From: Deltaproteobacteria bacterium
GTDB taxonomy: Bacteria; Desulfobacterota; Binatia; UBA9968
Assembly: GCA_009692615.1 (NCBI GenBank)
Contig: SHYW01000003.1
Coordinates: 26,816 to 90,815, forward strand
DNA: 64,000 nucleotides
Direction of reading: 5' to 3'
Shown here: positions 50,097 to 57,351 of the stretch, in pieces
Position numbering within the stretch: the stretch's first letter is position 1
How the letters are laid out: each line of letters starts with the position of its first letter
The notes under the pieces: generated by a model
What the model was told of the DNA's origin: nothing
Databases searched by the model: none
The model's input: the letters and a program-made list of their open reading frames with translations, nothing else
Position numbers and translations under genes: made by a program

Positions 50097-51164
50097 TTAC
50101 AGCGCGGGGCGATAAAAGTTTAGCGCGTTGCCGCCCAATACCGCTTCTTTGTCTTCCTGCGTGAGATCGTTTCGTTGAAGCAGCTCATCGATCTCGTGGC
50201 GGCATTTTACTGCGTCGAAGACTTCGTGGGGGAAATCGCTGCCGAATAGAAACGACTGCCGGCCGCCTTTGGCCACCGCGGTGTTCAAACCGTCGTCGTC
50301 GCAATCGAAGCCGACGAAAATTCTTCCCGCGCTTAGCTGCTGCTTGAAATAGTCGCTGGCTTTCTCGCCTTCCTTTGGGCCGCCGAGCCGGTTGCCATTC
50401 ACATCCATCTGCACATGGCCTTCGTGATAGGAGCGGTCCAAGCGGTCCATCATGAACGGCACCCAAGTGGCGCCGCCTTCGAGAAAGCCGACCCGCAATT
50501 TGGGAAATTTGTCGAACACGCCATGGCCGATCATGGCCGAGGCTTGGATCATCAAGCTAAACGGATGGCCGAGTGCATGCACGGGATAGTAAGTGGTGAA
50601 GGCATCCATGCCCATGTGATGGAGCGCGCCGACGTGGACGGCGAGGCAGCAGCCAAGTTTCTCCGCTTCTTCGTAAAGCGGCCAGTAGAACTTATTGCCG
50701 AAGTGCCCTTGGATCGCCTCGCCGTTGCTTGGCAGCATGCCGCCCAACACGCCGAGCTCTTTGACCGCGCGGCGCAGTTCGACGATCGCCGCATCGATAT
50801 CTTGAAACGGGATCAGTGCGACGCCTTTGAGCCGCGAGTTTTTCTTGAGAAACTTTTCGTGCAGCCAAGTATTATAAGCACGGCAGGCGATCACCGCCCA
50901 GTCGGGCGACATAATTCTACCGACGGCGAGACCGGCGGTGGGGTAGAGTACGGTCCAGCTAATTCCAGTTTTTTCAAGAAACTCAGTCCATGCCGCGGCG
51001 TCGGGGTTGCCGGTGGCGCGGCGGTTTTGTTTCAAGTAGCGAAAATGCAGATGATCGAACTCGGGAAACAGTTTCGCCATCTGATTGCCCTTGGGCATGT
51101 ACTGGGCGATCTCGTCGCCGCAAATATGGTCGTTGATATGGCCGTCGGCGTCGATGATTTGCAT
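50097..51164 (-). CDS. Amidohydrolase, ACMSD-like (amidohydrolase 2 family)
   Basis: A 355-residue TIM-barrel protein. It starts MQIIDADGHINDH, has LAVHVGALHHMG (barrel His), VGFLEGGATWVPFMMDRLDRS and FGSDFPHEVFD (C-terminal Asp). It resembles hydroxybenzoate or carboxymuconate semialdehyde decarboxylases. It is convergent with tctA, and its 5' end faces the DoxX gene. Confidence 0.87.
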   Translation of the reverse strand: MQIIDADGHINDHICGDEIAQYMPKGNQMAKLFPEFDHLHFRYLKQNRRATGNPDAAAWTEFLEKTGISWTVLYPTAGLAVGRIMSPDWAVIACRAYNTWLHEKFLKKNSRLKGVALIPFQDIDAAIVELRRAVKELGVLGGMLPSNGEAIQGHFGNKFYWPLYEEAEKLGCCLAVHVGALHHMGMDAFTTYYPVHALGHPFSLMIQASAMIGHGVFDKFPKLRVGFLEGGATWVPFMMDRLDRSYHEGHVQMDVNGNRLGGPKEGEKASDYFKQQLSAGRIFVGFDCDDDGLNTAVAKGGRQSFLFGSDFPHEVFDAVKCRHEIDELLQRNDLTQEDKEAVLGGNALNFYRPAL

Positions 51165-51333
51165 GGAATCAGCTCCTGGTAAAAATTGCTTGAAGTTAAA
51201 TCTATTCCGTTTGCCCGATACTTTGCAATCTTTTCCCGGCTTCTGCTATGGTCGTGTGGTTGGCGCGGCTGCGGAACCAATTCAACAATGGCAGAGTTTA
51301 ATGGCTTGTTTAGAAAATAAGGGGGAGCAGACA

Positions 51334-51768
51334 GTGGACTGGATATTTCAAACCCACGATACCTTCGCATTTCTGTTTTTACGATTTGGCTTGGCGGTGA
51401 CATTTTTTATGCACGGGACGCAGCATGCGTTCGGTTGGCATGGCGGTAAGGGCGCGAAGTCGCAGGTGACCAACTGGCGCGATAAATACGGCATACCCTT
51501 GCCCATGGGCGTCTTAGCGATCGTCATCGAGCTGTCGACGATAGTGTGCATGGCGATGGGATTTTTCGTCCGTCCGGTGGCGTTGGGCCTAGCGATATTT
51601 ATGGCGTTCGCGACGTTTTTGGGCCACTGGGAACATGGCTTCTTTCTGTCCACGGGAGCGGGAAAAGGAAGCGGCATCGAGTACACCATGGCTTTGATGC
51701 TCATGGCCTTGACGATAACCATCGGCGGTGCCGGGGCGTTTTCCATCGATGGGTTGCTGAGCCGGTGA
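51334..51768 (+). CDS. DoxX family membrane protein
   Basis: A 144-residue protein with four hydrophobic segments. GTG 51334 has GGGGGAG at 7 bases; ATG 51301 is an alternative. The DoxX pattern is in FLRFGLAVTFFMHGTQHAFGWHGG and GHWEHGFFLS. DoxX-type proteins are small redox-linked membrane subunits of unclear role. The last 27 bases (SIDGLLSR plus stop) recur at the end of the chimeric mini-gene at 54146-54310. Confidence 0.87.
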   Translation: MDWIFQTHDTFAFLFLRFGLAVTFFMHGTQHAFGWHGGKGAKSQVTNWRDKYGIPLPMGVLAIVIELSTIVCMAMGFFVRPVALGLAIFMAFATFLGHWEHGFFLSTGAGKGSGIEYTMALMLMALTITIGGAGAFSIDGLLSR

Positions 51769-51858
51769 GTTTCATGGGTGGCGCTGCTTAGCTTCGTGCG
51801 TTGATAAGATCGATAGGCTTCGGTTTTAGTGCCCTAATACCGCGGTAAGACTTTCCAT

Positions 51859-54024
51859 ATGGCCGCCGATGGGATAACTGAGCTTGGCCGCTTCGAGCGT
51901 TGTCGCAATTGCGGCGCCGAACTCGCTCCCGGTAAAGAGCAATGTCCGGCGTGCGGTACGCGCTCTTTGCCTTTTGGTAAAACGTCACTGTCCGCAGCAA
52001 CTTCTTCCTCTCTCGGTCTCAAAATAACTCGCGGCATAATAGTTTTGCTTTTGCTGGTCGTGGCGAATCTCTATCTGCCCTACGTCACACCGTATCTTCG
52101 CTTGGTTTGGCCGATTTGGTACGCCCCGTTGGTGGGCGAGGCGATGAGTCGACTGGAGTCGGACCCGAGAGCTGTCGCCACGATGGGTGTTCCGATTCGT
52201 CATGGCTGGTTTGTGCGGGGTTTTTTGCAAAACGACGACGACGAAACTGGCGTGGCGCGATTTCGAGTTACGGTCCGCGGTTCGAAAGGCCCCGCTACGT
52301 TGGAAGCGTGGCTCGGTCGTGTGGAAGATACTTGGGTATTTTCTAAGCTGCAGTTGGCGGTGGCTGGCGGCACTTCTATCAATCTCCTCGACGCGGTGAA
52401 CGATCCGCCCAGGGAAAAAGTTGCAACCGGTAGTCGAGTCTATCTCGTTCCCGTGGGACCTTTGCCCGATCTCGCCCTGAATCAACTGCCAGAATTCTAC
52501 AAAGCAAACTTTGGTCTCGAAGTCGTCGTGCTAGCGCCAATTCCTATTGCATCCCAAGTGCGCGACCTCAAGCGCAAGCAGCTCATCGCCGAAGAACTTG
52601 TAACGCTTGTGCAGCGGCGCTTGCCGCACTTGGCCAAGGACACGCATAGTTTTCTGATCGCTGTCACGGCTGAAGACATGTACTTTCGCGAGCGCAATTG
52701 GAATTTTACTCCTACCTATTGGGACGGTGTGCGCGGTGGCGCCGTGTCTTCGGCGCGCTTTGTCGCGGATGGGCCAAATGAGGCACCGTCGCTGGTGCAA
52801 AGCCGAGTACGCAAAATGATTAGCCGCGTGATCGGTATGCTGCTCTATAAAATGCCACGGAGCGACGATCCCAGCAGTGTGTTATCAAATATATATTCTA
52901 TGGCATTTAGCGCCGATTTGATGTCCGACAATATTGACGATTTAGGTTCGCGAGCCGTGATCGACAATTTCAAGTCCTCTCACTGGTTGCCGTCGTTGCC
53001 ACCGACCATCAGCGCCGATAAGAAAGATTTCGACGCAAAAGGTGTGGACGGAAGCTATCCCTGTTTGCTCGCTAAACACGATCGCGATCCAAGTTCTAGA
53101 ACGACGGCATTCACTGTGTCCGTGACGAAGTGTTTAGCCGCATCGCTTCTCATCGATACTGACGTGAACGAACTGGAGATCGACCTTCGAACAGGTTTGC
53201 TTAGGCATAGAGAGACCGATTTATTTATTCCCGGCACGCAGTCCCTCTCCGTCACCCGTTGTTATCGATTGTGGGACGACAAGGTCCGGACCTTCGGATA
53301 CAACACGACGCTCGCCTGGGATATGTTTCCCAGCGGCAACCGCAATCCGTACAGCGATGTCGGGCTCAATCTTTGCGGTGGATCACGCGTTGAGTTCGAC
53401 CGGATATCCGACGGGTCCGGTTATATGGACGCTTTGTTTGAGCATCGGCAGACGGCGTCGCCGTTTTTACGCGCGCGATTTGGCTGGGCCGGAAACGGTT
53501 GGAATCTCGATCGCGCCGACGGAGTCCACATGTTTTTTCCCGAGTCTTATAATGCGAAACGCGGTGTCGATGGCGCCCTGGTCGAGTTTAAGAACGCCAA
53601 GGGCGAGTCCGTCACCATCGAGCGCGACAAAGCCAGAAACTTAACGCGGCTATCCACTGTCAACGGTCAGTTCCTGAAGTTCGACCATGATTCCAGAAAT
53701 CGCATGATCCGAGCTCGGGATCACGAGCAGCGAACCGTGGACTATACTTACGACATCGCCGGCCGGCTGGTGCAGGTGAAATCACCGGCGTCGACTCGCC
53801 GCTATACCTACGAAGGTACTTATTTGCTGTCGGTTCGTAATGATGGTGAGCAGCTGTTCCGTTCAAGTTATACTCGTGGGCGAATCGGCGAACTCTCGCT
53901 TCATGGAACTGAAGACTATAAATTCCGCTACGACTACGACCCGCGTGATAATTATACGGTGCTTCGGACCCATCTAACGCTTCCAGACGGTACGGTGAAG
54001 GCGTTCGATATCAAGCCGAAGTGA
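51859..54024 (+). CDS. Mosaic protein: zinc ribbon, membrane segment, Coa1-like, archaemetzincin-like and RHS/YD domains
   Basis: A 721-residue protein of unusual build. Residues 15-32: zinc ribbon with Cys15, Cys18, Cys29, Cys32. 58-80: one membrane helix. 88-170: Coa1-like domain (SDPRAVATMGVPIRHGWFV, ARFRVTVRGSKGPATLEA). 192-360: archaemetzincin-like part (VYLVPVGPLPDL, IAVTAEDMYFRERNWNF, RSDDPSSVLSN) without an HExxH zinc site. 439-500: RHS/DUF6531-type start (IDLRTGLLRHRETDLFIPG). 600-655: YD repeats (DHEQRTVDYTYDIAGRL). The C-terminus ends soon after, without an RHS core or toxin tip. Start ATG 51859. Function unknown; membrane-bound, with topology not fixed. Confidence 0.8.
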   Translation: MAADGITELGRFERCRNCGAELAPGKEQCPACGTRSLPFGKTSLSAATSSSLGLKITRGIIVLLLLVVANLYLPYVTPYLRLVWPIWYAPLVGEAMSRLESDPRAVATMGVPIRHGWFVRGFLQNDDDETGVARFRVTVRGSKGPATLEAWLGRVEDTWVFSKLQLAVAGGTSINLLDAVNDPPREKVATGSRVYLVPVGPLPDLALNQLPEFYKANFGLEVVVLAPIPIASQVRDLKRKQLIAEELVTLVQRRLPHLAKDTHSFLIAVTAEDMYFRERNWNFTPTYWDGVRGGAVSSARFVADGPNEAPSLVQSRVRKMISRVIGMLLYKMPRSDDPSSVLSNIYSMAFSADLMSDNIDDLGSRAVIDNFKSSHWLPSLPPTISADKKDFDAKGVDGSYPCLLAKHDRDPSSRTTAFTVSVTKCLAASLLIDTDVNELEIDLRTGLLRHRETDLFIPGTQSLSVTRCYRLWDDKVRTFGYNTTLAWDMFPSGNRNPYSDVGLNLCGGSRVEFDRISDGSGYMDALFEHRQTASPFLRARFGWAGNGWNLDRADGVHMFFPESYNAKRGVDGALVEFKNAKGESVTIERDKARNLTRLSTVNGQFLKFDHDSRNRMIRARDHEQRTVDYTYDIAGRLVQVKSPASTRRYTYEGTYLLSVRNDGEQLFRSSYTRGRIGELSLHGTEDYKFRYDYDPRDNYTVLRTHLTLPDGTVKAFDIKPK

Positions 54025-54084
54025 AGCTCGCTTCCCGGCTTTTGAAAGATGCTGCGAATCTCTTCCGTTGGACTATCAACTTGC

Positions 54085-54112
54085 TTGACAGCACGCGGGC
54101 TCATGTTACGCT
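54085..54112 (+). promoter_or_regulatory. Candidate strong promoter upstream of the chimeric mini-gene
   Basis: A perfect -35 TTGACA (54085-54090) and TACGCT (54107-54112), spacer 16, about 33 bases before ATG 54146. Confidence 0.45.
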
Positions 54113-54145
54113 ACCGAGCCAATCGGCTTGAATAAGGATACTCTG

Positions 54146-54310
54146 ATGAAATCCCTGCAACAGTTCTGCGTAATCCTCTCGATGTTTGCCATTCTTGGAT
54201 GGTCGTCGACCGCCTACGCCCAAGCCGATTTCTACAAAGGCAAAACCATCACGGTGATCGCCGGCACGACCGCCGGCGCGTTGTCGATCGATGGGTTGTT
54301 GAGCCGGTAG
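54146..54310 (+). pseudogene. Chimeric mini-gene: TctC-like N-terminus fused to a DoxX C-terminus
   Basis: A 54-codon frame. AAGGA and ATG 54146 are intact and a promoter candidate lies upstream. Bases 54217-54280 are identical to 55230-55293 of the intact TctC-like gene (signal-peptide end and mature start). At 54281 the sequence switches to a copy of the DoxX end (SIDGLLSR, stop). The product would be a signal peptide plus about 25 residues and cannot act as a binding protein. It is a recombination scar; expression is possible. Confidence 0.85.
54217..54280 (+). repeat. 64-base exact direct repeat (copy 1)
   Basis: Identical to 55230-55293. It covers the codons for AQADFYKGKTITVIAGTTAG and ends at the same base in both copies. 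The repeats border about 950 bases that carry the nucleotidyltransferase pair. Confidence 0.92.
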
Positions 54311-54390
54311 GATTTACTACGACGCCACTGCGCCCAAGAAAAAAGCGCGCTTGATTTGTGAGCGTTGCCTCCAGAGGTTAGAATGATGGT

Positions 54391-54942
54391 GTGGATTTCG
54401 AACTTGTTTTAGAAGCGTTCGTGCGCGAGTCGGAGCGGCAGGGGGTGCGCTATGCCGCCATCGGTGGTTTTGCACTAGGAGTTTTGGGATCTCCAAGGGC
54501 TACACTGGATTTGGATTTTCTCGTACACCGAGACGATGTCACCAAAATTCACGACATCTTATCCAATCTGGGCTATCGTCGCGTCCACTATTCTGAAAAC
54601 GTTTCGCAATATCATCACCACGACAATGTTTGGGGAAGCGTCGATTTCATTCATGCGTTCCGGGAAGTCTCGCTGGCGATGTTGGAGAGAGCTAAAGCTT
54701 ATTCGGTTTTCAGTGCCAAGTTTACAATTCGGACTCTTGAACCGGAGGATGTCATTGGTCTGAAAGTGCAGGCCATGTCGAACGATCCACAGCGACGTGC
54801 CCAGGAAGTGAGTGATATCGAAAAATTGTGCGCGCTTTATGGCACGCGGCTGGATTGGCAACGAATCTTAGAGTTTTACCGAGTTTTTGATATTGAAGCA
54901 GATGCGCTAGATCTCAAGATACGGTTTGGCAATGTTAAGTGA
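54391..54942 (+). CDS. Nucleotidyltransferase-fold protein (DUF6036/AbiEii-like)
   Basis: A 183-residue protein from GTG 54391. AIGGFALGVLGSPRATLDLDFLV matches the GG(x)A...G..R.T.DlD start of minimal nucleotidyltransferases such as AbiEii and DUF6036; the DLD carries metal-binding Asp residues. LEPEDVIGLKVQAM and DIEKLCAL follow as in that group. Lower GC than neighbours indicates transfer. The following small gene overlaps its end by 11 bases, an arrangement common in toxin-antitoxin pairs. Confidence 0.78.
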   Translation: MDFELVLEAFVRESERQGVRYAAIGGFALGVLGSPRATLDLDFLVHRDDVTKIHDILSNLGYRRVHYSENVSQYHHHDNVWGSVDFIHAFREVSLAMLERAKAYSVFSAKFTIRTLEPEDVIGLKVQAMSNDPQRRAQEVSDIEKLCALYGTRLDWQRILEFYRVFDIEADALDLKIRFGNVK

Positions 54943-55144
54943 AAAAGAAATACTAGAGCTGCGAGAAATGGCCGGTTCGACGGCTCTACGCGAGGAATTT
55001 CGTATTGTGCGGCGCAACTCGCAGCGGTTGGAGCAGCGGCTGACCGTCGATCAATTGCTCGCTTGGTTGAGTGCGATGGCGCGGCTGCTGCCGACACCGA
55101 AGGAACCGCGCCGATTTATCGAGTACAAGAACGTAAGATTTTAG
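54932..55144 (+). CDS. Small helical protein paired with the nucleotidyltransferase
   Basis: A 70-residue protein from ATG 54932, overlapping the preceding gene. It is rich in Glu and Arg and predicted helical (EKEILELREMA, REEFRIVRRNSQRLEQRL) with a C-terminal RFIEYKNVRF. No family recognised. The translational overlap and size suggest a partner or antidote of the nucleotidyltransferase (inference). Confidence 0.65.
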   Translation: MLSEKEILELREMAGSTALREEFRIVRRNSQRLEQRLTVDQLLAWLSAMARLLPTPKEPRRFIEYKNVRF

Positions 55145-55158
55145 ACGAGGAGAGTTTC

Positions 55159-56205
55159 ATGAAGTGTCATCGACAAGGTATCGCATTCTGGGTGTTGCTC
55201 AGTCTTCTTGGTTGGTCGGTATCCGCCCGCGCCCAAGCCGATTTCTACAAAGGCAAAACCATCACGGTGATCGCCGGCACGACCGCCGGCGCGCTTTACG
55301 ATCAGTGGTCGCGCTTGTTGGCGCAGCATATGGGAAAACATATTCCCGGCAAGCCCGACATGATGGTGCAGAACATGCCGGGGGCGGGGCATATGATCGC
55401 GGCCAATTATGTTTACGGTAAGAGCAAGCCGGACGGTTTGACGCTGATCGGCTCGATCGTGCCGACGCTCTATTTCGATCAGTTGGTCGGCCGCAAGGAG
55501 GCGCAATTCGATTGGGCGAAGTTCGCGTGGATCGGCTCGCCGGTGCAAGGCGAATCGCAGATGTACATGCGCGCCGACACTTCCTATAAAACCATCGAAG
55601 ACGTGCGCAACGCTAAGGAGCCGCCGCGCTGCGGCGCGCAGGGGACCTCGGACTCGGCTTACTATCTGCCCAAGCTGTTCGAAGAATTGCTCGGCGCCAA
55701 GTTCAATCTCGTGCAAGGTTATCCCGGCGGGCCCGAGATCGATCTAGCGGTGGAGCGCGGCGAGATTCATTGCCGTTCGTTTACCATCGAAGCGTTCTTA
55801 TCGCGCGAGCCCTATCACACTTGGCGCAAGAAGGGCTTCGTGCGCAACATCATTCAGACCGGCAAGCAGCGCGATCGCAAACTGCCGGACACGCCGACCG
55901 TCTATGAGCTCATGGATAAGTATAAAACTCCGGAGGTGTCGCGCCGGCTGGCGAACGTGATGTTGGCGTCGGGCGCGTTGGGCCGGCCGATGCTCGGCTC
56001 GCCGGGGATTCCCGCCGAGCGCGTGAAAATGTTGCGCGAAGCATTTAACAGAACCATGGAAGATAAAGAATTCCTCGCCGACATCGATAAGCGCAACTTC
56101 GATCTCGACCCGGTGACCGGCGAAGAGCTGGAAAAGATCGTCCGAGAAGTCATGAACCAGCCGCCCGATGTCATCGCGCGGATGAAAAAATTGTTGGGTG
56201 AGTAG
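55159..56205 (+). CDS. TctC/Bug-like periplasmic binding protein, divergent
   Basis: A 348-residue protein. GAGGAG precedes ATG 55159; signal peptide to SVSARAQA. ADFYKGKTITVIAGTTAGAL and KSKPDGLTLIGSIVPT place it with the protein at 33297. The start of the mature region is the source or sister of the 64-base repeat at 54217-54280. No TctAB accompanies it. Confidence 0.85.
   Translation: MKCHRQGIAFWVLLSLLGWSVSARAQADFYKGKTITVIAGTTAGALYDQWSRLLAQHMGKHIPGKPDMMVQNMPGAGHMIAANYVYGKSKPDGLTLIGSIVPTLYFDQLVGRKEAQFDWAKFAWIGSPVQGESQMYMRADTSYKTIEDVRNAKEPPRCGAQGTSDSAYYLPKLFEELLGAKFNLVQGYPGGPEIDLAVERGEIHCRSFTIEAFLSREPYHTWRKKGFVRNIIQTGKQRDRKLPDTPTVYELMDKYKTPEVSRRLANVMLASGALGRPMLGSPGIPAERVKMLREAFNRTMEDKEFLADIDKRNFDLDPVTGEELEKIVREVMNQPPDVIARMKKLLGE
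55230..55293 (+). repeat. 64-base exact direct repeat (copy 2)
   Basis: Lies within the intact TctC-like gene. Identity with copy 1 stops sharply on both sides. Confidence 0.92.
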
Positions 56206-56217
56206 GGGCAGAGGGAT

Positions 56218-56281
56218 TGGAGAGATGGAGTAGTGGAGTGCTGGGTTTCCGATCCCAACACTCCACTACTCCATCTCTCCA
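56218..56281. repeat. 28-bp inverted repeat, 27 matches (family E, copy 2)
   Basis: Arms 56218-56245 and 56254-56281 with an 8-base loop and one C-A mismatch, built of TGGAGAGATGGAGTAGTGG units. It lies between two convergent genes, so it could stop transcription from both sides. Confidence 0.88.
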
Positions 56282-56296
56282 TTACTCCAACTTCCC

Positions 56297-57334
56297 CTAC
56301 CGGTATAGCCCGTCGATGTAGCCTGACTTGTCCAGCTCTTCTAGAAAACTTATGTCGATGAATTCTCTTGGGTTTGCCGTCTTCGCCACGGGGATGCGGT
56401 CGCTCACATCTTTGAAGATCGTTTTGAACGCTTCGAGATTCGGATAGGGTTTCTGTTTCACGGTTTCGCGCAGGGTCTGATAGGCGTCTTCCAGCTGCTT
56501 CTCGTCTTTAGTTTTTCGATACTTCACGAACGCGCGCTTGGTCACTTCGGGATTGGTTCTGACCAGGTGAATCGCTTCAACGTAGCTTTTCACCATGCGC
56601 CGAACCAGATCGCGATTCTTGGCGATATAACGCTGGGTGGCGACCAAGCCGGTGCCTTGGTAGAAAATATTCAACTCGGCCATGTTGAGAATAATTTTCA
56701 TGCCGGCCAACTGCGGCGCGAGATGATCCGGCGGTGAGAAACTCGATGCGTCCGCCGAATTGCCCACCATGGCGATGATGCGCGCAAAAGTGTCGCCGAT
56801 TTGTAAAAACGTCACGTCCTTATCGATCAAACCGAAGCGCGGCAGGATGTTGAGCACGCGCATATGCGACGCCGCCCCGAAGCGCGAGATCGCGATGCGC
56901 TTGCCCTTCAAATCTTCGGGCTTATTGATGCCGGGCCGCACGACCAAGCGGTCGTCGAGTAGTTCTTGCACGCTCACCAGCATCACCGGATCGCCGCCTT
57001 GCAAGCGGAGCGGCGACATCAGCGCGCCGGTCATCTGGCCGAACTGGATTTCCCCCGCCATCAACGACGGCGCCGAGATGTTGCCGGGCATGTAGATAAT
57101 TTCTAAATCGAGATTGTTTTTCTTGAACAGCCCGCCGGTGTCGCCGAGCCAGAGTAGGCCATGCTGCGGGCCTGGCGAGGTGTAGCCGATTGTCAATCGA
57201 TCCGCAGTCGCGCTTTGTCCATCGCCCGGCGTGAGAAATACCATCGCGGCGGCGCAGAGGCCGGGCCGGCAAATTAAGCGATCGAACGTATCGATGACGG
57301 TCACGTGAAACCATTGCCAAAGCTTTGCGATCAT
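56297..57334 (-). CDS. NMT1/THI5-type ABC substrate-binding protein
   Basis: A 345-residue protein from ATG 57334, with AAGGAGG 6 bases upstream. Residues about 1-40 are signal-like but irregular (VTVIDTFDRLICRPGLCAAA). Motifs: QHGLLWLGDTGGLFKKNNLDL, APSLMAGEIQFGQMTG and EDLKGKRIAISRFGAASHM. It starts 17 bases after the double-permease stop, so it shares an operon with a permease and an iron-type binding protein. Confidence 0.86.
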   Translation of the reverse strand: MIAKLWQWFHVTVIDTFDRLICRPGLCAAAMVFLTPGDGQSATADRLTIGYTSPGPQHGLLWLGDTGGLFKKNNLDLEIIYMPGNISAPSLMAGEIQFGQMTGALMSPLRLQGGDPVMLVSVQELLDDRLVVRPGINKPEDLKGKRIAISRFGAASHMRVLNILPRFGLIDKDVTFLQIGDTFARIIAMVGNSADASSFSPPDHLAPQLAGMKIILNMAELNIFYQGTGLVATQRYIAKNRDLVRRMVKSYVEAIHLVRTNPEVTKRAFVKYRKTKDEKQLEDAYQTLRETVKQKPYPNLEAFKTIFKDVSDRIPVAKTANPREFIDISFLEELDKSGYIDGLYR

Positions 57335-57351
57335 CTGGTTCCTCCTTGGGA

